A stretch of DNA of 64,000 bases from NCBI RefSeq assembly GCF_001984065.1, contig NZ_LYVP01000002.1, positions 62,001-126,000 of the forward strand, given 5' to 3'. The translations under genes and the position numbers were made by a program. Origin of the DNA: Pseudomonas sp. KK4. Its GTDB lineage: Bacteria > Pseudomonadota > Gammaproteobacteria > Pseudomonadales > Pseudomonadaceae. Below the pieces are notes generated by a model, which saw only the letters and a program-made list of their open reading frames with translations, was not told the DNA's origin and made no database searches. This document shows, one piece after another, positions 1 through 8,781 of the stretch (positions are counted from its first letter, which is position 1; each line of letters starts with the position of its first letter).

Positions 1-42
1 CGAGGACTATCGTGGGCAACTACCCGCAAAGGTCCAACGCCG

Positions 43-1017
43 ATGAATTTGCAGGACACGCCCTCACTGGCCCCAGCCCAAATCGAGTTGCAGCTGACCG
101 CTGACGTTTCAGGCGAACCCTTCAGGCAAGCCGCAGCCGACGGATTCATTCTCGGCGGCTTCACCTGGCGGCACTCGGCCAGGGACACTTCCCGCCCAAT
201 CGTGATCATCAACGCCGCCACCTCGGTTCGCTGCCGCCACTACTCACGCTTCGCCGATTATCTGTTCGCCAACGACTTCGACGTCATGACCTTTGACTAC
301 CGCGGCATCGGCGAATCCCGCCCGGCCTCGCTCAAAGGGCTTCAAGCCTCGTGGAGTGATTGGGGCGCGCTGGATTTCGAAGCGATGCTCCAACGTGTGC
401 AGCGGGAGTTTCCCGGGCAGCCTGTCGACGTGGTTGGCCACAGTTTTGGCGGTTGCGCAGCAGGACTGGGGGCGTCCGGCAAGATCATTCGGAGAATGGT
501 GACCGTAGGGGCTCAGTTCGCTTACTGGCGTGACTACGCGCCCGAACATCGCTGGCGAATGTTCGGCAAATGGCATCTGGTGATGCCAATGGTGACAATG
601 TTGTGCGGTTTCTTTCCCGGCAAGCGTCTCGGCTGGCTGGAAGACACCCCCGCTGGCGTCGTCCGGGACTGGAGCACACCCACGCCGCGCTACGAAACAC
701 GGCCCAGCGGTCGCGCCATACAGGCAAAAGCCGGTCGCCTGCCCTTCGCAGACGTCACGGCAAAGATACTGGCCATCAGCATCAGCGACGATCCCTACGG
801 CACCGTTGCAGCCATCGAGCGCCTGCTCGGCTATTTCACCGGCAGCACCAACACCCACCTGCGAATCACCCCAAAAGACATCGGCCAGACAGAAGTCGGA
901 CATTTCGCCTTTTTTCGCAGCGCATACCAAGCCACACTATGGCCCATTGCATTGACCTGGCTGCAAAACGGCGAACTGGCCCCCGATACCCCTGGGCAAA
1001 CAGTGCCCCGCAGCTGA
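43..1017 (+). CDS. alpha/beta-fold hydrolase
   Basis: Predicted cytoplasmic serine hydrolase of 324 residues with unknown substrate. The nucleophile elbow GHSFGG is clear at about residue 131, preceded by a strand and the YRGIGES turn typical of the fold. A GHFAFF segment near the C-terminus offers the catalytic His. The middle is rich in Trp, Met and Phe and resembles the cap found in predicted hydrolases of the COG4757 type. No signal peptide is seen. It stands upstream of two small unknown genes with a 36-base gap, so co-transcription is possible. The family call is firm; the reaction is unknown. Confidence 0.8.
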   Translation: MNLQDTPSLAPAQIELQLTADVSGEPFRQAAADGFILGGFTWRHSARDTSRPIVIINAATSVRCRHYSRFADYLFANDFDVMTFDYRGIGESRPASLKGLQASWSDWGALDFEAMLQRVQREFPGQPVDVVGHSFGGCAAGLGASGKIIRRMVTVGAQFAYWRDYAPEHRWRMFGKWHLVMPMVTMLCGFFPGKRLGWLEDTPAGVVRDWSTPTPRYETRPSGRAIQAKAGRLPFADVTAKILAISISDDPYGTVAAIERLLGYFTGSTNTHLRITPKDIGQTEVGHFAFFRSAYQATLWPIALTWLQNGELAPDTPGQTVPRS

Positions 1018-1053
1018 GCCACTACCCTTTCAACGAATTACGGAACGACGCCC

Positions 1054-1470
1054 ATGGCCTCCGCCAACAAGCAGCAAAAACGCGCCACTCGCGCCAAGGC
1101 CAAAGCCAAGCAGAACCGCACCCAACGCGCCGCCGCGCCGGTCGAGCTGGACCCGAACGACGATCGCATCGATTTCGAATCGGTGGACCTGACCGAGCTG
1201 TTCAAGGAAATGATCGACGCGCAAAAAATCAGCCAACAGGCCATGTGCACCGCCTTTCTGGAACACCCGTTGCTCGCGCTGGTGCTCGAACAGGAAGGCG
1301 AAGAAACAGCCACAGACTTCATCATTTCCGCGCTGATCGAATACCGCCAATGGTCCGCTGAAGTCGACGAAGCCGCCGCCTTGGCCTGGATCGAATCCCC
1401 GGAGTTCCAGGTTGACTACGTCGCGGCCTCCGAAGCCATCGCCGCCCAAAACCAACAGAAACCAGACTGA
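1054..1470 (+). CDS. small Lys-rich hypothetical protein, first of a tandem pair
   Basis: Unknown protein of 138 residues. It opens with a strongly basic stretch (NKQQKRATRAKAKAKQNR) and continues as an acidic, probably helical domain containing two blocks, DxxEL/MIDAQKIS near residues 45-60 and SALIEYRQWSAEVD near 90-105, that recur in the next gene. The basic head could bind nucleic acid or ribosome, but this is inference. The downstream paralogue starts 6 bases after this stop, so the two form a duplication and probably one transcript. No signal peptide or membrane segment is seen. Confidence 0.7.
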   Translation: MASANKQQKRATRAKAKAKQNRTQRAAAPVELDPNDDRIDFESVDLTELFKEMIDAQKISQQAMCTAFLEHPLLALVLEQEGEETATDFIISALIEYRQWSAEVDEAAALAWIESPEFQVDYVAASEAIAAQNQQKPD

Positions 1471-1476
1471 GTTCCC

Positions 1477-1929
1477 ATGGCCTCCCTGAACAAGCAACAA
1501 AAACGCGCCAAACGCGCAAAAGCCAAAGCCAAGCAAATCCGCATGGTCGGCAGAAAGCCCGCCGCACTGGACGACGACCTCGACCACCTCGCCGAGCCAA
1601 TCCCGGACTACACCCTGGCGATGTTCAGCAAAATGCGCGATGCCGAAGTCATCAGTAACAGCGAGATGCTCTCGGTTTTGCTGACCAACCTGGCCTTTAT
1701 CATCATTGACCATCCAGAATTGCTGGACATGGAAAACGCCGATAACGAGGACATGGCCGCCACCCATCTGGCCGCCGACATGCTCATCGACTACCGCATG
1801 TGGGCCGACGGCATGGACCGCGAAACGGCACAGGCATGGCTGATGACTCCACAATTCATCGACGATTTTGGCCAGGCGCTGGACAGCTATCGGCAGACGC
1901 TGGAAGCGCAGGACGGAAAAAGCGAGTAG
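1477..1929 (+). CDS. small Lys-rich hypothetical protein, second of a tandem pair
   Basis: Unknown protein of 150 residues, paralogous to the preceding gene. The heads are nearly identical (MASxNKQQKRAxRAKAKAKQ), then they share the pattern MRDAEVIS, a hydrophobic helix and a DMLIDYRMWADGMD block, while the linker after the basic head differs. Tandem duplication followed by divergence is the simplest reading. A strong hairpin terminator lies about 30 bases beyond the stop, closing this three-gene rightward group. Function is not recognised. Confidence 0.7.
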   Translation: MASLNKQQKRAKRAKAKAKQIRMVGRKPAALDDDLDHLAEPIPDYTLAMFSKMRDAEVISNSEMLSVLLTNLAFIIIDHPELLDMENADNEDMAATHLAADMLIDYRMWADGMDRETAQAWLMTPQFIDDFGQALDSYRQTLEAQDGKSE

Positions 1930-1959
1930 CGCTGAGCCACCACACCAGGTCCACGAAAA

Positions 1960-1998
1960 CAAAACGGCCGCCTGTCATCACTGACAGCGGCCGTTTTT
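1960..1998. terminator. bidirectional intrinsic terminator
   Basis: A GC-rich stem (acggccgc paired with gcggccgt, plus an inner ctgtca/tgacag stem) is flanked by A-run and T-run. It lies between the converging small-protein gene and the gabP-like gene and can stop both. Confidence 0.85.
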
Positions 1999-2031
1999 TA
2001 TTTCAGCAACGCTTGGCTCAAATCAGAACAC

Positions 2032-3423
2032 TCAGCGCGCGATTGCCGCAACACCCCGCTCGTGACGACGACGGCGAGCCACCAGCACACCGGCGGCAAC
2101 CACCAGGATGCTCAGCAGACCGGTCGCCAGGATTTCCACGCGGTGGGCGTCCTGGAACAGCATGATGGTCAGGGCAGCGACGATGAAGATGATCACCGCG
2201 TAGGTCAGGCCTGGGAACAGCCACATGCTGAAGACGATTTTCTCGCCGCGAGCCATGCGCTGTTTGCGCATGCGCAGTTGCGAGATCGCGATCACCAGGT
2301 ACACCAGCAGCGCGATGGCGCCAGAGCTGGCCAGCAGGAACTCGAACACCGCAGCCGGGGCCACGTAGTTGGCGAAGGTTGCAAGGAACGCTGCGCCGGT
2401 GGACAGCATCACAGCCCAGTAAGGCGTGCCGCTCTTGTTGGTGCGAGTGGACATGGCAGGGGCATCGCCGCGCTTGCCCAGGGAGAACAGCATGCGCGAC
2501 GAGGTGTAGAGCGCCGAGTTCAGGCAACTGGTCACAGCAACCAGTACCACGATGTCGACGATCATCTTGGCGTTCGGAATGCCCATGCGATCAAGCACGG
2601 TCTGGTACGAACCCACGCTGGCCAGAATCGGGTCGTTCCATGGCACCAGGGCCACGACGATGAAGATCGATACGAGATAGAACAGGCCGATCCGCCAAAT
2701 CACCGAATTGGTGGCCTTGGAGATTTGCTTGCCCGGGTCTTTCGATTCCGCGGCCGCAATGGTCACGATCTCGGTACCCATGAAGGAAAACATGGTGGTC
2801 AGAATGGCACCCAACACCGCGCCCATGCCGTTTGGCAGGAAGCCCTGGGTGTCGAACAGGTGCGAAACGCCGCTGACCTGACTGTTCGGCAGCAAGCCAA
2901 AGATCGCCGCCAGGCCGAGAATGATGAAACCGATGATCGCCAACACTTTGATCAGGGCGAACCAGAACTCGAACTCACCATAGTTCTTGACGCTGAACAG
3001 GTTGGTGACGGTCAACAGCATTGTGATGACCAGGGCGAAGGCCCAGATGTCCACACCCGGGAACCAGGCATGCAGGATGGTGGCAGCGGCGTTGGCTTCC
3101 AGCGGGATCACCAGAACCCAGAACCACCAGTACAGCCAGCCGATGGTAAAGCCGGCCCAGTGACCGATCGCGCGATCGGCGTAAGTCGAGAAAGATCCAG
3201 TGTCCGGCGAGGCAACAGCCATTTCACCGAGCATGCGCATGACCAACACCACCAGCATACCGGCGGCAGCGTAGGCCAACAGCACAGCCGGGCCTGCAGC
3301 AGCAATTGCGTGGCCCGAGCCCACGAACAGGCCGGCGCCGATGACTCCGGCGATCGACAGCATCGTCACGTGACGCGGTTTGAGCCCCTGTTCGAGGCCG
3401 TTAGAGCTTTGGATATTGCTCAT
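2032..3423 (-). CDS. gabP: amino-acid permease, GABA permease type
   Basis: Inner-membrane proton symporter of the APC superfamily, 463 residues from the ATG at 3423. An upstream in-frame extension exists, but MSNIQSSNGLEQGLKPRH is the usual start of this family and is preceded by an AAGGTAG ribosome site. The consensus first helix motif IAGVIGAGLFVGSG is present, followed by about 12 hydrophobic segments, a PDTGSFSTYADRAIG loop and MGTEIVTIAAAESKDP between helices, which are characteristic of GabP and the related AAT family. Length matches GabP. GABA is the likeliest substrate, but related proline, phenylalanine and lysine permeases share these motifs. It is transcribed alone. Confidence 0.75.
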   Translation of the reverse strand: MSNIQSSNGLEQGLKPRHVTMLSIAGVIGAGLFVGSGHAIAAAGPAVLLAYAAAGMLVVLVMRMLGEMAVASPDTGSFSTYADRAIGHWAGFTIGWLYWWFWVLVIPLEANAAATILHAWFPGVDIWAFALVITMLLTVTNLFSVKNYGEFEFWFALIKVLAIIGFIILGLAAIFGLLPNSQVSGVSHLFDTQGFLPNGMGAVLGAILTTMFSFMGTEIVTIAAAESKDPGKQISKATNSVIWRIGLFYLVSIFIVVALVPWNDPILASVGSYQTVLDRMGIPNAKMIVDIVVLVAVTSCLNSALYTSSRMLFSLGKRGDAPAMSTRTNKSGTPYWAVMLSTGAAFLATFANYVAPAAVFEFLLASSGAIALLVYLVIAISQLRMRKQRMARGEKIVFSMWLFPGLTYAVIIFIVAALTIMLFQDAHRVEILATGLLSILVVAAGVLVARRRRHERGVAAIAR

Positions 3424-3965
3424 TGAAACTACCTTTGTAAGGAAAAGCGAATGCATGCATCCCGTCCGGATTTCTCTTCTGTAAAAAGAAACCAACGGGG
3501 CGTTCCGGAATCTGCACGCAATAATTGCGCCAAAATGTTTCAACTCCGTCTAATCCGGCGATCTCGACCTGACCGGACAGTCATCGCAAGTCATTGAAAG
3601 TAATAGCACTTTGCCAGAACGTTACCCTGCGACCCACTTCCTGGACGAAATGGCGCACCGGAAACACACCGCTAAAACCCTCAACGCCCAATAAAAGTGC
3701 ATTTGGCCGGTTAACGCTTCCAACGCCCTGTCAAAGCTGGCAACATCGCGCCCTTTTTTACGCGACAGCCCACCGACGCCTGCGTCAAACGGCTGTTCGG
3801 TTGTTGATGTGGCGACAGTCTGCTGCGCCGATGCGACAACCTGCCCCACGCCACCCGTTTACCGCCCGTAGCGCTGTTGGCTGCCATCGAAACGCTATGC
3901 TAGGTTGGCCGCCTCGCCAGGAAGGCCAACCAACAGCAGGAGCGCAATACACATGAGGAACGCCC
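3424..3965. other. 542-base intergenic region
   Basis: Divergent spacer between the gabP-like gene and the amino-acid ABC operon. It must hold promoters for both, but no convincing -35/-10 pair, operator or RNA gene was recognised. A TATGCT hexamer near 3896 could be a -10 for the ABC operon, without a well-spaced -35. The open frames here lack family resemblance and look random. Confidence 0.5.
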
Positions 3966-4739
3966 ATGGCTGAGGCCACGCCTGCGCTTGAAATCCGCAA
4001 CCTGCACAAACGCTACGGTTCGCTGGAGGTGCTCAAGGGCATCTCGCTGACCGCCCGCGACGGTGATGTGATCTCGATCCTGGGCTCCTCCGGGTCCGGC
4101 AAGTCCACGTTCCTGCGCTGCATCAACCTTCTGGAAAATCCCCATCAGGGACAGATCCTGGTGGCCGGCGAAGAACTCAAGCTCAAGGCCGCGAAGAACG
4201 GGGAACTGGTCGCTGCCGATGGCAAGCAGATCAATCGCCTGCGCAGCGAGATTGGCTTTGTGTTTCAAAACTTTAATCTTTGGCCGCACATGAGCGTGCT
4301 CGACAACATCATCGAGGCCCCGCGCCGCGTGCTCGGCCAGAGCAAGGCCGAAGCCATCGAAGTGGCCGAAGCCTTGCTGGCCAAGGTCGGCATCGCCGAC
4401 AAGCGCCACGCCTACCCCGCGCAGCTGTCCGGCGGTCAGCAACAGCGCGCAGCCATCGCCCGCACTCTGGCCATGCAACCCAAGGTCATCCTGTTCGACG
4501 AGCCGACTTCCGCCCTTGACCCGGAAATGGTCCAGGAAGTACTTAATGTCATCCGCGCCCTGGCCGAAGAAGGCCGCACCATGCTGTTGGTCACCCATGA
4601 AATGGGCTTTGCCCGTCAGGTTTCCAGCGAAGTGGTGTTCCTCCACCAAGGCCTGGTCGAAGAGCAAGGATCGCCACAGCAGGTGTTTGAAAACCCGCTT
4701 TCGGCGCGCTGCAAACAATTCATGTCCAGCAACCGCTAA
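3966..4739 (+). CDS. amino-acid ABC transporter ATP-binding protein
   Basis: Cytoplasmic ATPase of a polar amino-acid importer (HisP/GlnQ family), 257 residues. Walker A GSSGSGKST at about 38-46, Q-loop FVFQNFNLWPHM, signature LSGGQQQR near 155, Walker B VILFDEPTSALD and the switch His in LVTHEMGFA are all present. The insert LKLKAAKNGELVAADGKQ after strand 3 is typical of the histidine/arginine/lysine subgroup. It is the first gene of a four-gene transporter operon; the binding-protein gene follows after 13 bases. Motifs suggest basic amino acids as substrates, but specificity lies with the binding protein. Confidence 0.9.
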   Translation: MAEATPALEIRNLHKRYGSLEVLKGISLTARDGDVISILGSSGSGKSTFLRCINLLENPHQGQILVAGEELKLKAAKNGELVAADGKQINRLRSEIGFVFQNFNLWPHMSVLDNIIEAPRRVLGQSKAEAIEVAEALLAKVGIADKRHAYPAQLSGGQQQRAAIARTLAMQPKVILFDEPTSALDPEMVQEVLNVIRALAEEGRTMLLVTHEMGFARQVSSEVVFLHQGLVEEQGSPQQVFENPLSARCKQFMSSNR

Positions 4740-4752
4740 CGGAGCTACCCGC

Positions 4753-5499
4753 ATGCAGAACTTCAAGAAAATCTTCCTGGCTGCGGCCGTCACCCTGTCG
4801 TTCAGCGCCGGTGCCATGGCCGAGACCCTGAAGATGGGCATCGAAGCGGCCTACCCGCCGTTCAACAACAAAGATGCCAGCGGCAACGTTGTCGGCTTCG
4901 ACAAGGAAATCGGCGACGCCCTGTGCGCCAAGATGAAAGTCGAGTGCACCGTGGTCACCTCCGACTGGGACGGCATCATTCCGGCCCTGAACGCCAAGAA
5001 GTTCGACTTCCTGATCTCCTCGATGTCGATCACCGACGAGCGCAAGCAAGCGGTGGACTTCACCGACCCGTACTACTCCAACAAGCTGCAATTCATCGCC
5101 CCTAAAAACGTCGACTTCAAGACCGACAAGGACTCCCTGCAGGGCAAAGTGATCGGCGCGCAGCGTGCGACCCTCGCCGGCACCTGGCTGGAAGACAACA
5201 CGACGGGTGTTGACATCAAACTCTACGACACCCAGGAAAACGCCTACCTCGACCTGACTTCCGGTCGCCTGGACGGCATCCTGGCCGACAAGTACGTCAA
5301 CTACGAATGGCTCAAAAGCGACGCCGGCCGTTCCTACGAATTCAAAGGCGACCCGGTGGAAGAAAGCGACAAGATCGGTATTGCCGTGCGCAAGAACGAT
5401 CCGATCCGCGACAAGCTGAACGCGGCCCTGAAAGAAATCGTGGCTGACGGCACCTACAAGAAGATCAACGACAAGTACTTCCCGTTCAGCATCTATTGA
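4753..5499 (+). CDS. periplasmic amino-acid-binding protein of ABC transporter
   Basis: Substrate-binding component, 248 residues from the ATG at 4753. A longer frame upstream overlaps the ATPase gene and is not used. The signal peptide (KKIFLAAAVTLSFSAGAMA) is cleaved about residue 22. The mature protein shows the bacterial extracellular solute-binding family 3 signature GIEAAYPPFNNKDASG, then DWDGIIPAL, ISSMSITDERK and DFTDPYY. These resemble the LAO/ArgT/HisJ group, so a lysine, arginine, ornithine or histidine ligand is plausible but unproved. It lies between the ATPase and two permease genes. Confidence 0.9.
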   Translation: MQNFKKIFLAAAVTLSFSAGAMAETLKMGIEAAYPPFNNKDASGNVVGFDKEIGDALCAKMKVECTVVTSDWDGIIPALNAKKFDFLISSMSITDERKQAVDFTDPYYSNKLQFIAPKNVDFKTDKDSLQGKVIGAQRATLAGTWLEDNTTGVDIKLYDTQENAYLDLTSGRLDGILADKYVNYEWLKSDAGRSYEFKGDPVEESDKIGIAVRKNDPIRDKLNAALKEIVADGTYKKINDKYFPFSIY

Positions 5500-5571
5500 T
5501 ACTGACCTGCCTGGCCGGCGCCTGATGGCGCCGGCTCTCGGCATTGCCTGCCGCGACAGAAAAAGACATCC

Positions 5572-6267
5572 ATGATTATCGACCTCTACGGATTCGGCCC
5601 GGCGCTCGCCGCTGGCGCGCTGATGACTGTAAAACTGGCACTCTCGGCCCTGTGTCTCGGGCTGGTGCTCGGCCTGCTCGGCGCCTTGGCCAAGACTTCT
5701 GCGTACAAGCCGCTACAGTGGCTTGGCGGTACTTACTCGACGTTGGTTCGTGGTGTTCCGGAATTGCTCTGGGTGCTGCTGATCTACTTCGGCACGGTCA
5801 ACCTGATGCGTGCCCTGGGCGAATTTTTCGGCAACCCCGACCTTGAACTCAATGCCTTCGCTGCCGGCGTCATCGCGCTGGGCCTGTGCTTCGGCGCCTA
5901 CGCCACGGAAGTGTTTCGCGGTGCGATCCTCGCCATTCCCAAGGGCCATCGTGAGGCCGGCGTGGCCCTGGGCCTGTCGAAATGGCGCATCTTCACCCGG
6001 TTGATCATGCCGCAGATGTGGCGCATCGCCCTGCCCGGCCTGGGCAACCTGTTCATGATCCTGATGAAGGACACTGCGCTGGTCTCGGTGATCGGCCTGG
6101 AAGAAATCATGCGTCATGCCCAGATTGGCGTGACCGTGTCCAAGCAACCGTTCACCTTCTATATGGTTGCTGCGTTCATGTACCTGGGCCTGACGATCCT
6201 GGCGATGACCGGCATGCACTTCCTGGAAAAACGCGCCGCTCGCGGCTTCGCGAGGAGCACCCAATGA
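5572..6267 (+). CDS. amino-acid ABC transporter permease (HisQ-like)
   Basis: Inner-membrane channel subunit of 231 residues with about five hydrophobic helices. The cytoplasmic EAA loop, EAGVALGLSKWRIFTRLIMP at about 130-150, contacts the ATPase. The VRGVPELLWVLLIYF segment near 60 is a HisQ/GlnP family hallmark. It follows the binding-protein gene after a 72-base gap. Its last bases overlap the next permease gene in an ATGA arrangement, which implies translational coupling and a heteromeric channel. Confidence 0.9.
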   Translation: MIIDLYGFGPALAAGALMTVKLALSALCLGLVLGLLGALAKTSAYKPLQWLGGTYSTLVRGVPELLWVLLIYFGTVNLMRALGEFFGNPDLELNAFAAGVIALGLCFGAYATEVFRGAILAIPKGHREAGVALGLSKWRIFTRLIMPQMWRIALPGLGNLFMILMKDTALVSVIGLEEIMRHAQIGVTVSKQPFTFYMVAAFMYLGLTILAMTGMHFLEKRAARGFARSTQ

Positions 6268-6953
6268 ACTGGGACGTCATCATCAAGTGGTTGCCGAAAC
6301 TGGCCCAGGGCGCAACCCTGACCCTGGAACTGGTGGCCATCGCCGTGATCGCCGGCCTGTTGCTGGCGATCCCATTGGGCATCGCCCGCTCCTCGCGTCT
6401 GTGGTGGGTGCGGGCATTTCCCTACGGCTACATCTTCTTTTTCCGTGGCACGCCGTTGCTGGTTCAACTGTTCCTCGTCTACTACGGCCTGGCGCAGTTC
6501 GATGTCATCCGTAACAGCTCGATGTGGCCGTACCTGCGCGACCCGTTCTGGTGCGCAACCGCCACCATGACGCTGCACACCGCGGCCTATATTGCCGAGA
6601 TTTTGCGCGGCGCCATTCAGGCGATTCCACCGGGTGAAATCGAAGCGGCGCGCGCGCTGGGCATGTCCAAACCCAAGGCGCTGTTCTACATCATCCTGCC
6701 CCGTGCCGCGCGCATCGGCCTGCCGGCCTACAGCAACGAAGTGATCCTGATGCTCAAGGCCAGCGCCCTGGCCAGCACCGTGACCCTGCTGGAGCTGACC
6801 GGCATGGCCCGCACCATCATTGCCCGGACGTACCTGCCGGTAGAGATCTTCTTCGCCGCCGGCATGTTCTACCTGCTGATGGCTTACATACTGGTGCGCG
6901 GCTTCAAGCTGCTGGAGCGCTGGTTGCGCGTCGATGCCTGCCAAGGACGATGA
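6264..6953 (+). CDS. amino-acid ABC transporter permease (HisM-like)
   Basis: Second channel subunit, 229 residues from the ATG at 6264, which overlaps the previous stop by four bases. It has the FFRGTPLLVQLFLVYYGL segment near 50-70 and the EAA loop EIEAARALGMSKPKALFYII near 125-145. A longer in-frame extension upstream would run through the other permease gene in a different frame and is rejected. It pairs with HisQ-like, ATPase and binding protein to make a full importer. Its 3' end overlaps the methyltransferase gene by 20 bases. Confidence 0.9.
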   Translation: MNWDVIIKWLPKLAQGATLTLELVAIAVIAGLLLAIPLGIARSSRLWWVRAFPYGYIFFFRGTPLLVQLFLVYYGLAQFDVIRNSSMWPYLRDPFWCATATMTLHTAAYIAEILRGAIQAIPPGEIEAARALGMSKPKALFYIILPRAARIGLPAYSNEVILMLKASALASTVTLLELTGMARTIIARTYLPVEIFFAAGMFYLLMAYILVRGFKLLERWLRVDACQGR

Positions 6954-8163
6954 TCGCTCGGTGCTGACGGGCGAGAACCTGCTCGCCCGCTTCACCGCGC
7001 TGGATGCTTTTCTTACAACGCATCAGGTGTTGTGGAAACCACGGCCGTTCACTCATCTGCAGCTGCCTTGGGAAACTTCCTACCCTGAGTTAGCCAGTTG
7101 GCTACGCGGGCGGTCTTTGGAAGAGGCGGAAAACGCTCACAACCAACCCGCCCTGATGGATGCGCCGGAGCCTTTTGCGACCCTGGCGGCGATGTCCATG
7201 ACGTTGAGCGCTGTGGATGAATTGCCCGCCCATGCGCTTCAGGCGGCGGGGCACCGACTGAATGTCGACGTGCCGGGGCGCAAGTGGGAGCAGATCGAAG
7301 CCTTCGCCAGTCGCTTGCAGTTTGCCGATCCGCCGAAACATTGGCTGGACTGGTGTTCGGGCAAGGGGCACCTGGGGAGACGGCTGCTGCGGGACGGCCA
7401 ACAACTGACCTGCCTGGAGTACGACCCGACGCTGGTGGCGAGCGGTCAGGCTCTCAGCCAGCGCCATCAATTGCACGCCTTGCATGTCGAACAGGATGTA
7501 CTCGCTGCCGATGCGGCCTCGTTGCTGAACGCCGAACACACACCCGTCGCACTTCACGCCTGCGGCGATCTGCATGTGCGCCTGATTCAGCTCGCCAGTG
7601 CCGCAGGTTGCAAACAACTCGCTATCGCCCCCTGCTGCTTCAACCGGATAAGTCTGACCCAGTACGCGCCGCTTTCCTCAGCCGCCAAAAGCTCTGACCT
7701 ACAGCTGTCACTCGACGATCTGGCATTACCGATGAGTGAAACCGTGACGGCCGGTGCTCGAGTCCGACGTCAGCGCGACACTTCCATGGCCCGCAGGCTG
7801 GGCTTTGACCTGCTGCAGCGCCGACTTAGAGTCGTCGACGAGTACTTGCCAACCCCTTCCCTGCCCAGCGCCTGGCTGGACAAACCCTTCGCGGAATACT
7901 GCCACCATTTGGCCCAACTCAAAGAGTTATCCACAATCGGTCCTCAAGATTGGTCAGCCTTGCAAGAAGCCGGTTGGAGGCGACTGGCGCACGTACGCAA
8001 CCTGGAACTATTGCGCGGACTTTTCCGACGCCCATTGGAGCTTTGGCTGGTACTCGACCGAGCGCTTTTCCTGCGAGAACAGGGCTACACCGTGCGCCTC
8101 GGCACCTTCTGCGAAACCCGTCTTACACCGCGCAATTTTCTGATTCTGGCCGAACGCGATTAA
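6934..8163 (+). CDS. predicted SAM-dependent methyltransferase
   Basis: Cytoplasmic protein of 409 residues. A SAM-binding motif I, DWCSGKGHLGRRL, lies at about 136-148, followed by an acidic strand end (LEYDPTLVASG) and ALHACGDLHVRL near 207, a pattern of the Methyltransf_32 family (PF13679), some members of which modify tRNA. A Cys-rich IAPCCFN motif follows at about 230. Target is unknown. The start codon lies inside the last permease gene (20-base overlap), so it is probably translated from the transporter mRNA, though transport and methylation have no evident link. There is no terminator between them. Confidence 0.75.
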   Translation: MPAKDDDRSVLTGENLLARFTALDAFLTTHQVLWKPRPFTHLQLPWETSYPELASWLRGRSLEEAENAHNQPALMDAPEPFATLAAMSMTLSAVDELPAHALQAAGHRLNVDVPGRKWEQIEAFASRLQFADPPKHWLDWCSGKGHLGRRLLRDGQQLTCLEYDPTLVASGQALSQRHQLHALHVEQDVLAADAASLLNAEHTPVALHACGDLHVRLIQLASAAGCKQLAIAPCCFNRISLTQYAPLSSAAKSSDLQLSLDDLALPMSETVTAGARVRRQRDTSMARRLGFDLLQRRLRVVDEYLPTPSLPSAWLDKPFAEYCHHLAQLKELSTIGPQDWSALQEAGWRRLAHVRNLELLRGLFRRPLELWLVLDRALFLREQGYTVRLGTFCETRLTPRNFLILAERD

Positions 8164-8534
8164 TACACTGCAGCCTGTGGATAACTCTGTTGATGAAAAT
8201 AGCGTGGATCCAATATTTACAGCTGTTTCAGGGGTGAAACGAAACTGTTCAGTTTTCGTACACCTCAATAAAAACCCAAAAAACAGTGGTTTGCGTACGT
8301 GTGTGAACAGATCCACAAATCCTTCATATAACCCGTGCAACCCAAATCCGGTTGTGCATAAGCGTTCGACGAAAAGGGCATAACCGCAAAAATAATGGGT
8401 GACTGGAGCATGGAATCACGTCCAAAACGGCGGCCTCCGAGCCTCACTGCTCCACGCTTAACGCCCGCGCAAAAATAGTCAGAATTCAGGGGTTTACAGA
8501 ACCTGCCCAATCGCTATAATCGTCGCCCTGACAC
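8164..8534. other. 371-base intergenic region before tRNA-Thr
   Basis: No gene is supported. The left end has a perfect DnaA-box-like nonamer on the minus strand (TGTGGATAA, 8176-8184). The right end carries the tRNA promoter. The rest is AT-richer than its neighbours and shows no clear hairpin terminator for the methyltransferase gene. Confidence 0.5.
8493..8520 (+). promoter_or_regulatory. sigma-70 promoter of tRNA-Thr
   Basis: TTTACA at 8493-8498 and a perfect TATAAT at 8515-8520 are separated by 16 bases. The expected start, near 8527, is just ahead of the mature tRNA at 8535. Confidence 0.85.
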
Positions 8535-8610
<76 letters not shown>

Positions 8611-8654
8611 TACAAGGTTCCATAGAAAGCTTTCAAAGTCTCTGGAACCCCCGA

Positions 8655-8680
8655 AAAACCCGCCTTCTGGCGGGTTTTTT
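8655..8680 (+). terminator. intrinsic terminator after tRNA-Thr
   Basis: The stem aaaacccgcc/ggcgggtttt with a TTCT loop is followed by T-run, 45 bases after the tRNA. It lies just inside the island. Confidence 0.85.
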
Positions 8681-8781
8681 CGTTTTGGCGTTCCATCGGT
8701 TTCCGTCAGAAACTGGTGGATTCCAACCGTTTTAGGGGTAGTGTTAGGGGTAAGGTAATTCGATAAAGGGGGAGTACCCTT

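Noticed and set aside
2062..3426. 454-codon plus-strand frame
   Set aside because: Antisense of the gabP-like gene; composition (many His, Gln, Asp) is typical of shadows in GC-rich DNA.
3594..3956. 120-codon frame before the ABC operon
   Set aside because: No ribosome site, no family resemblance and low-complexity Arg/Thr/Pro composition; taken as random.
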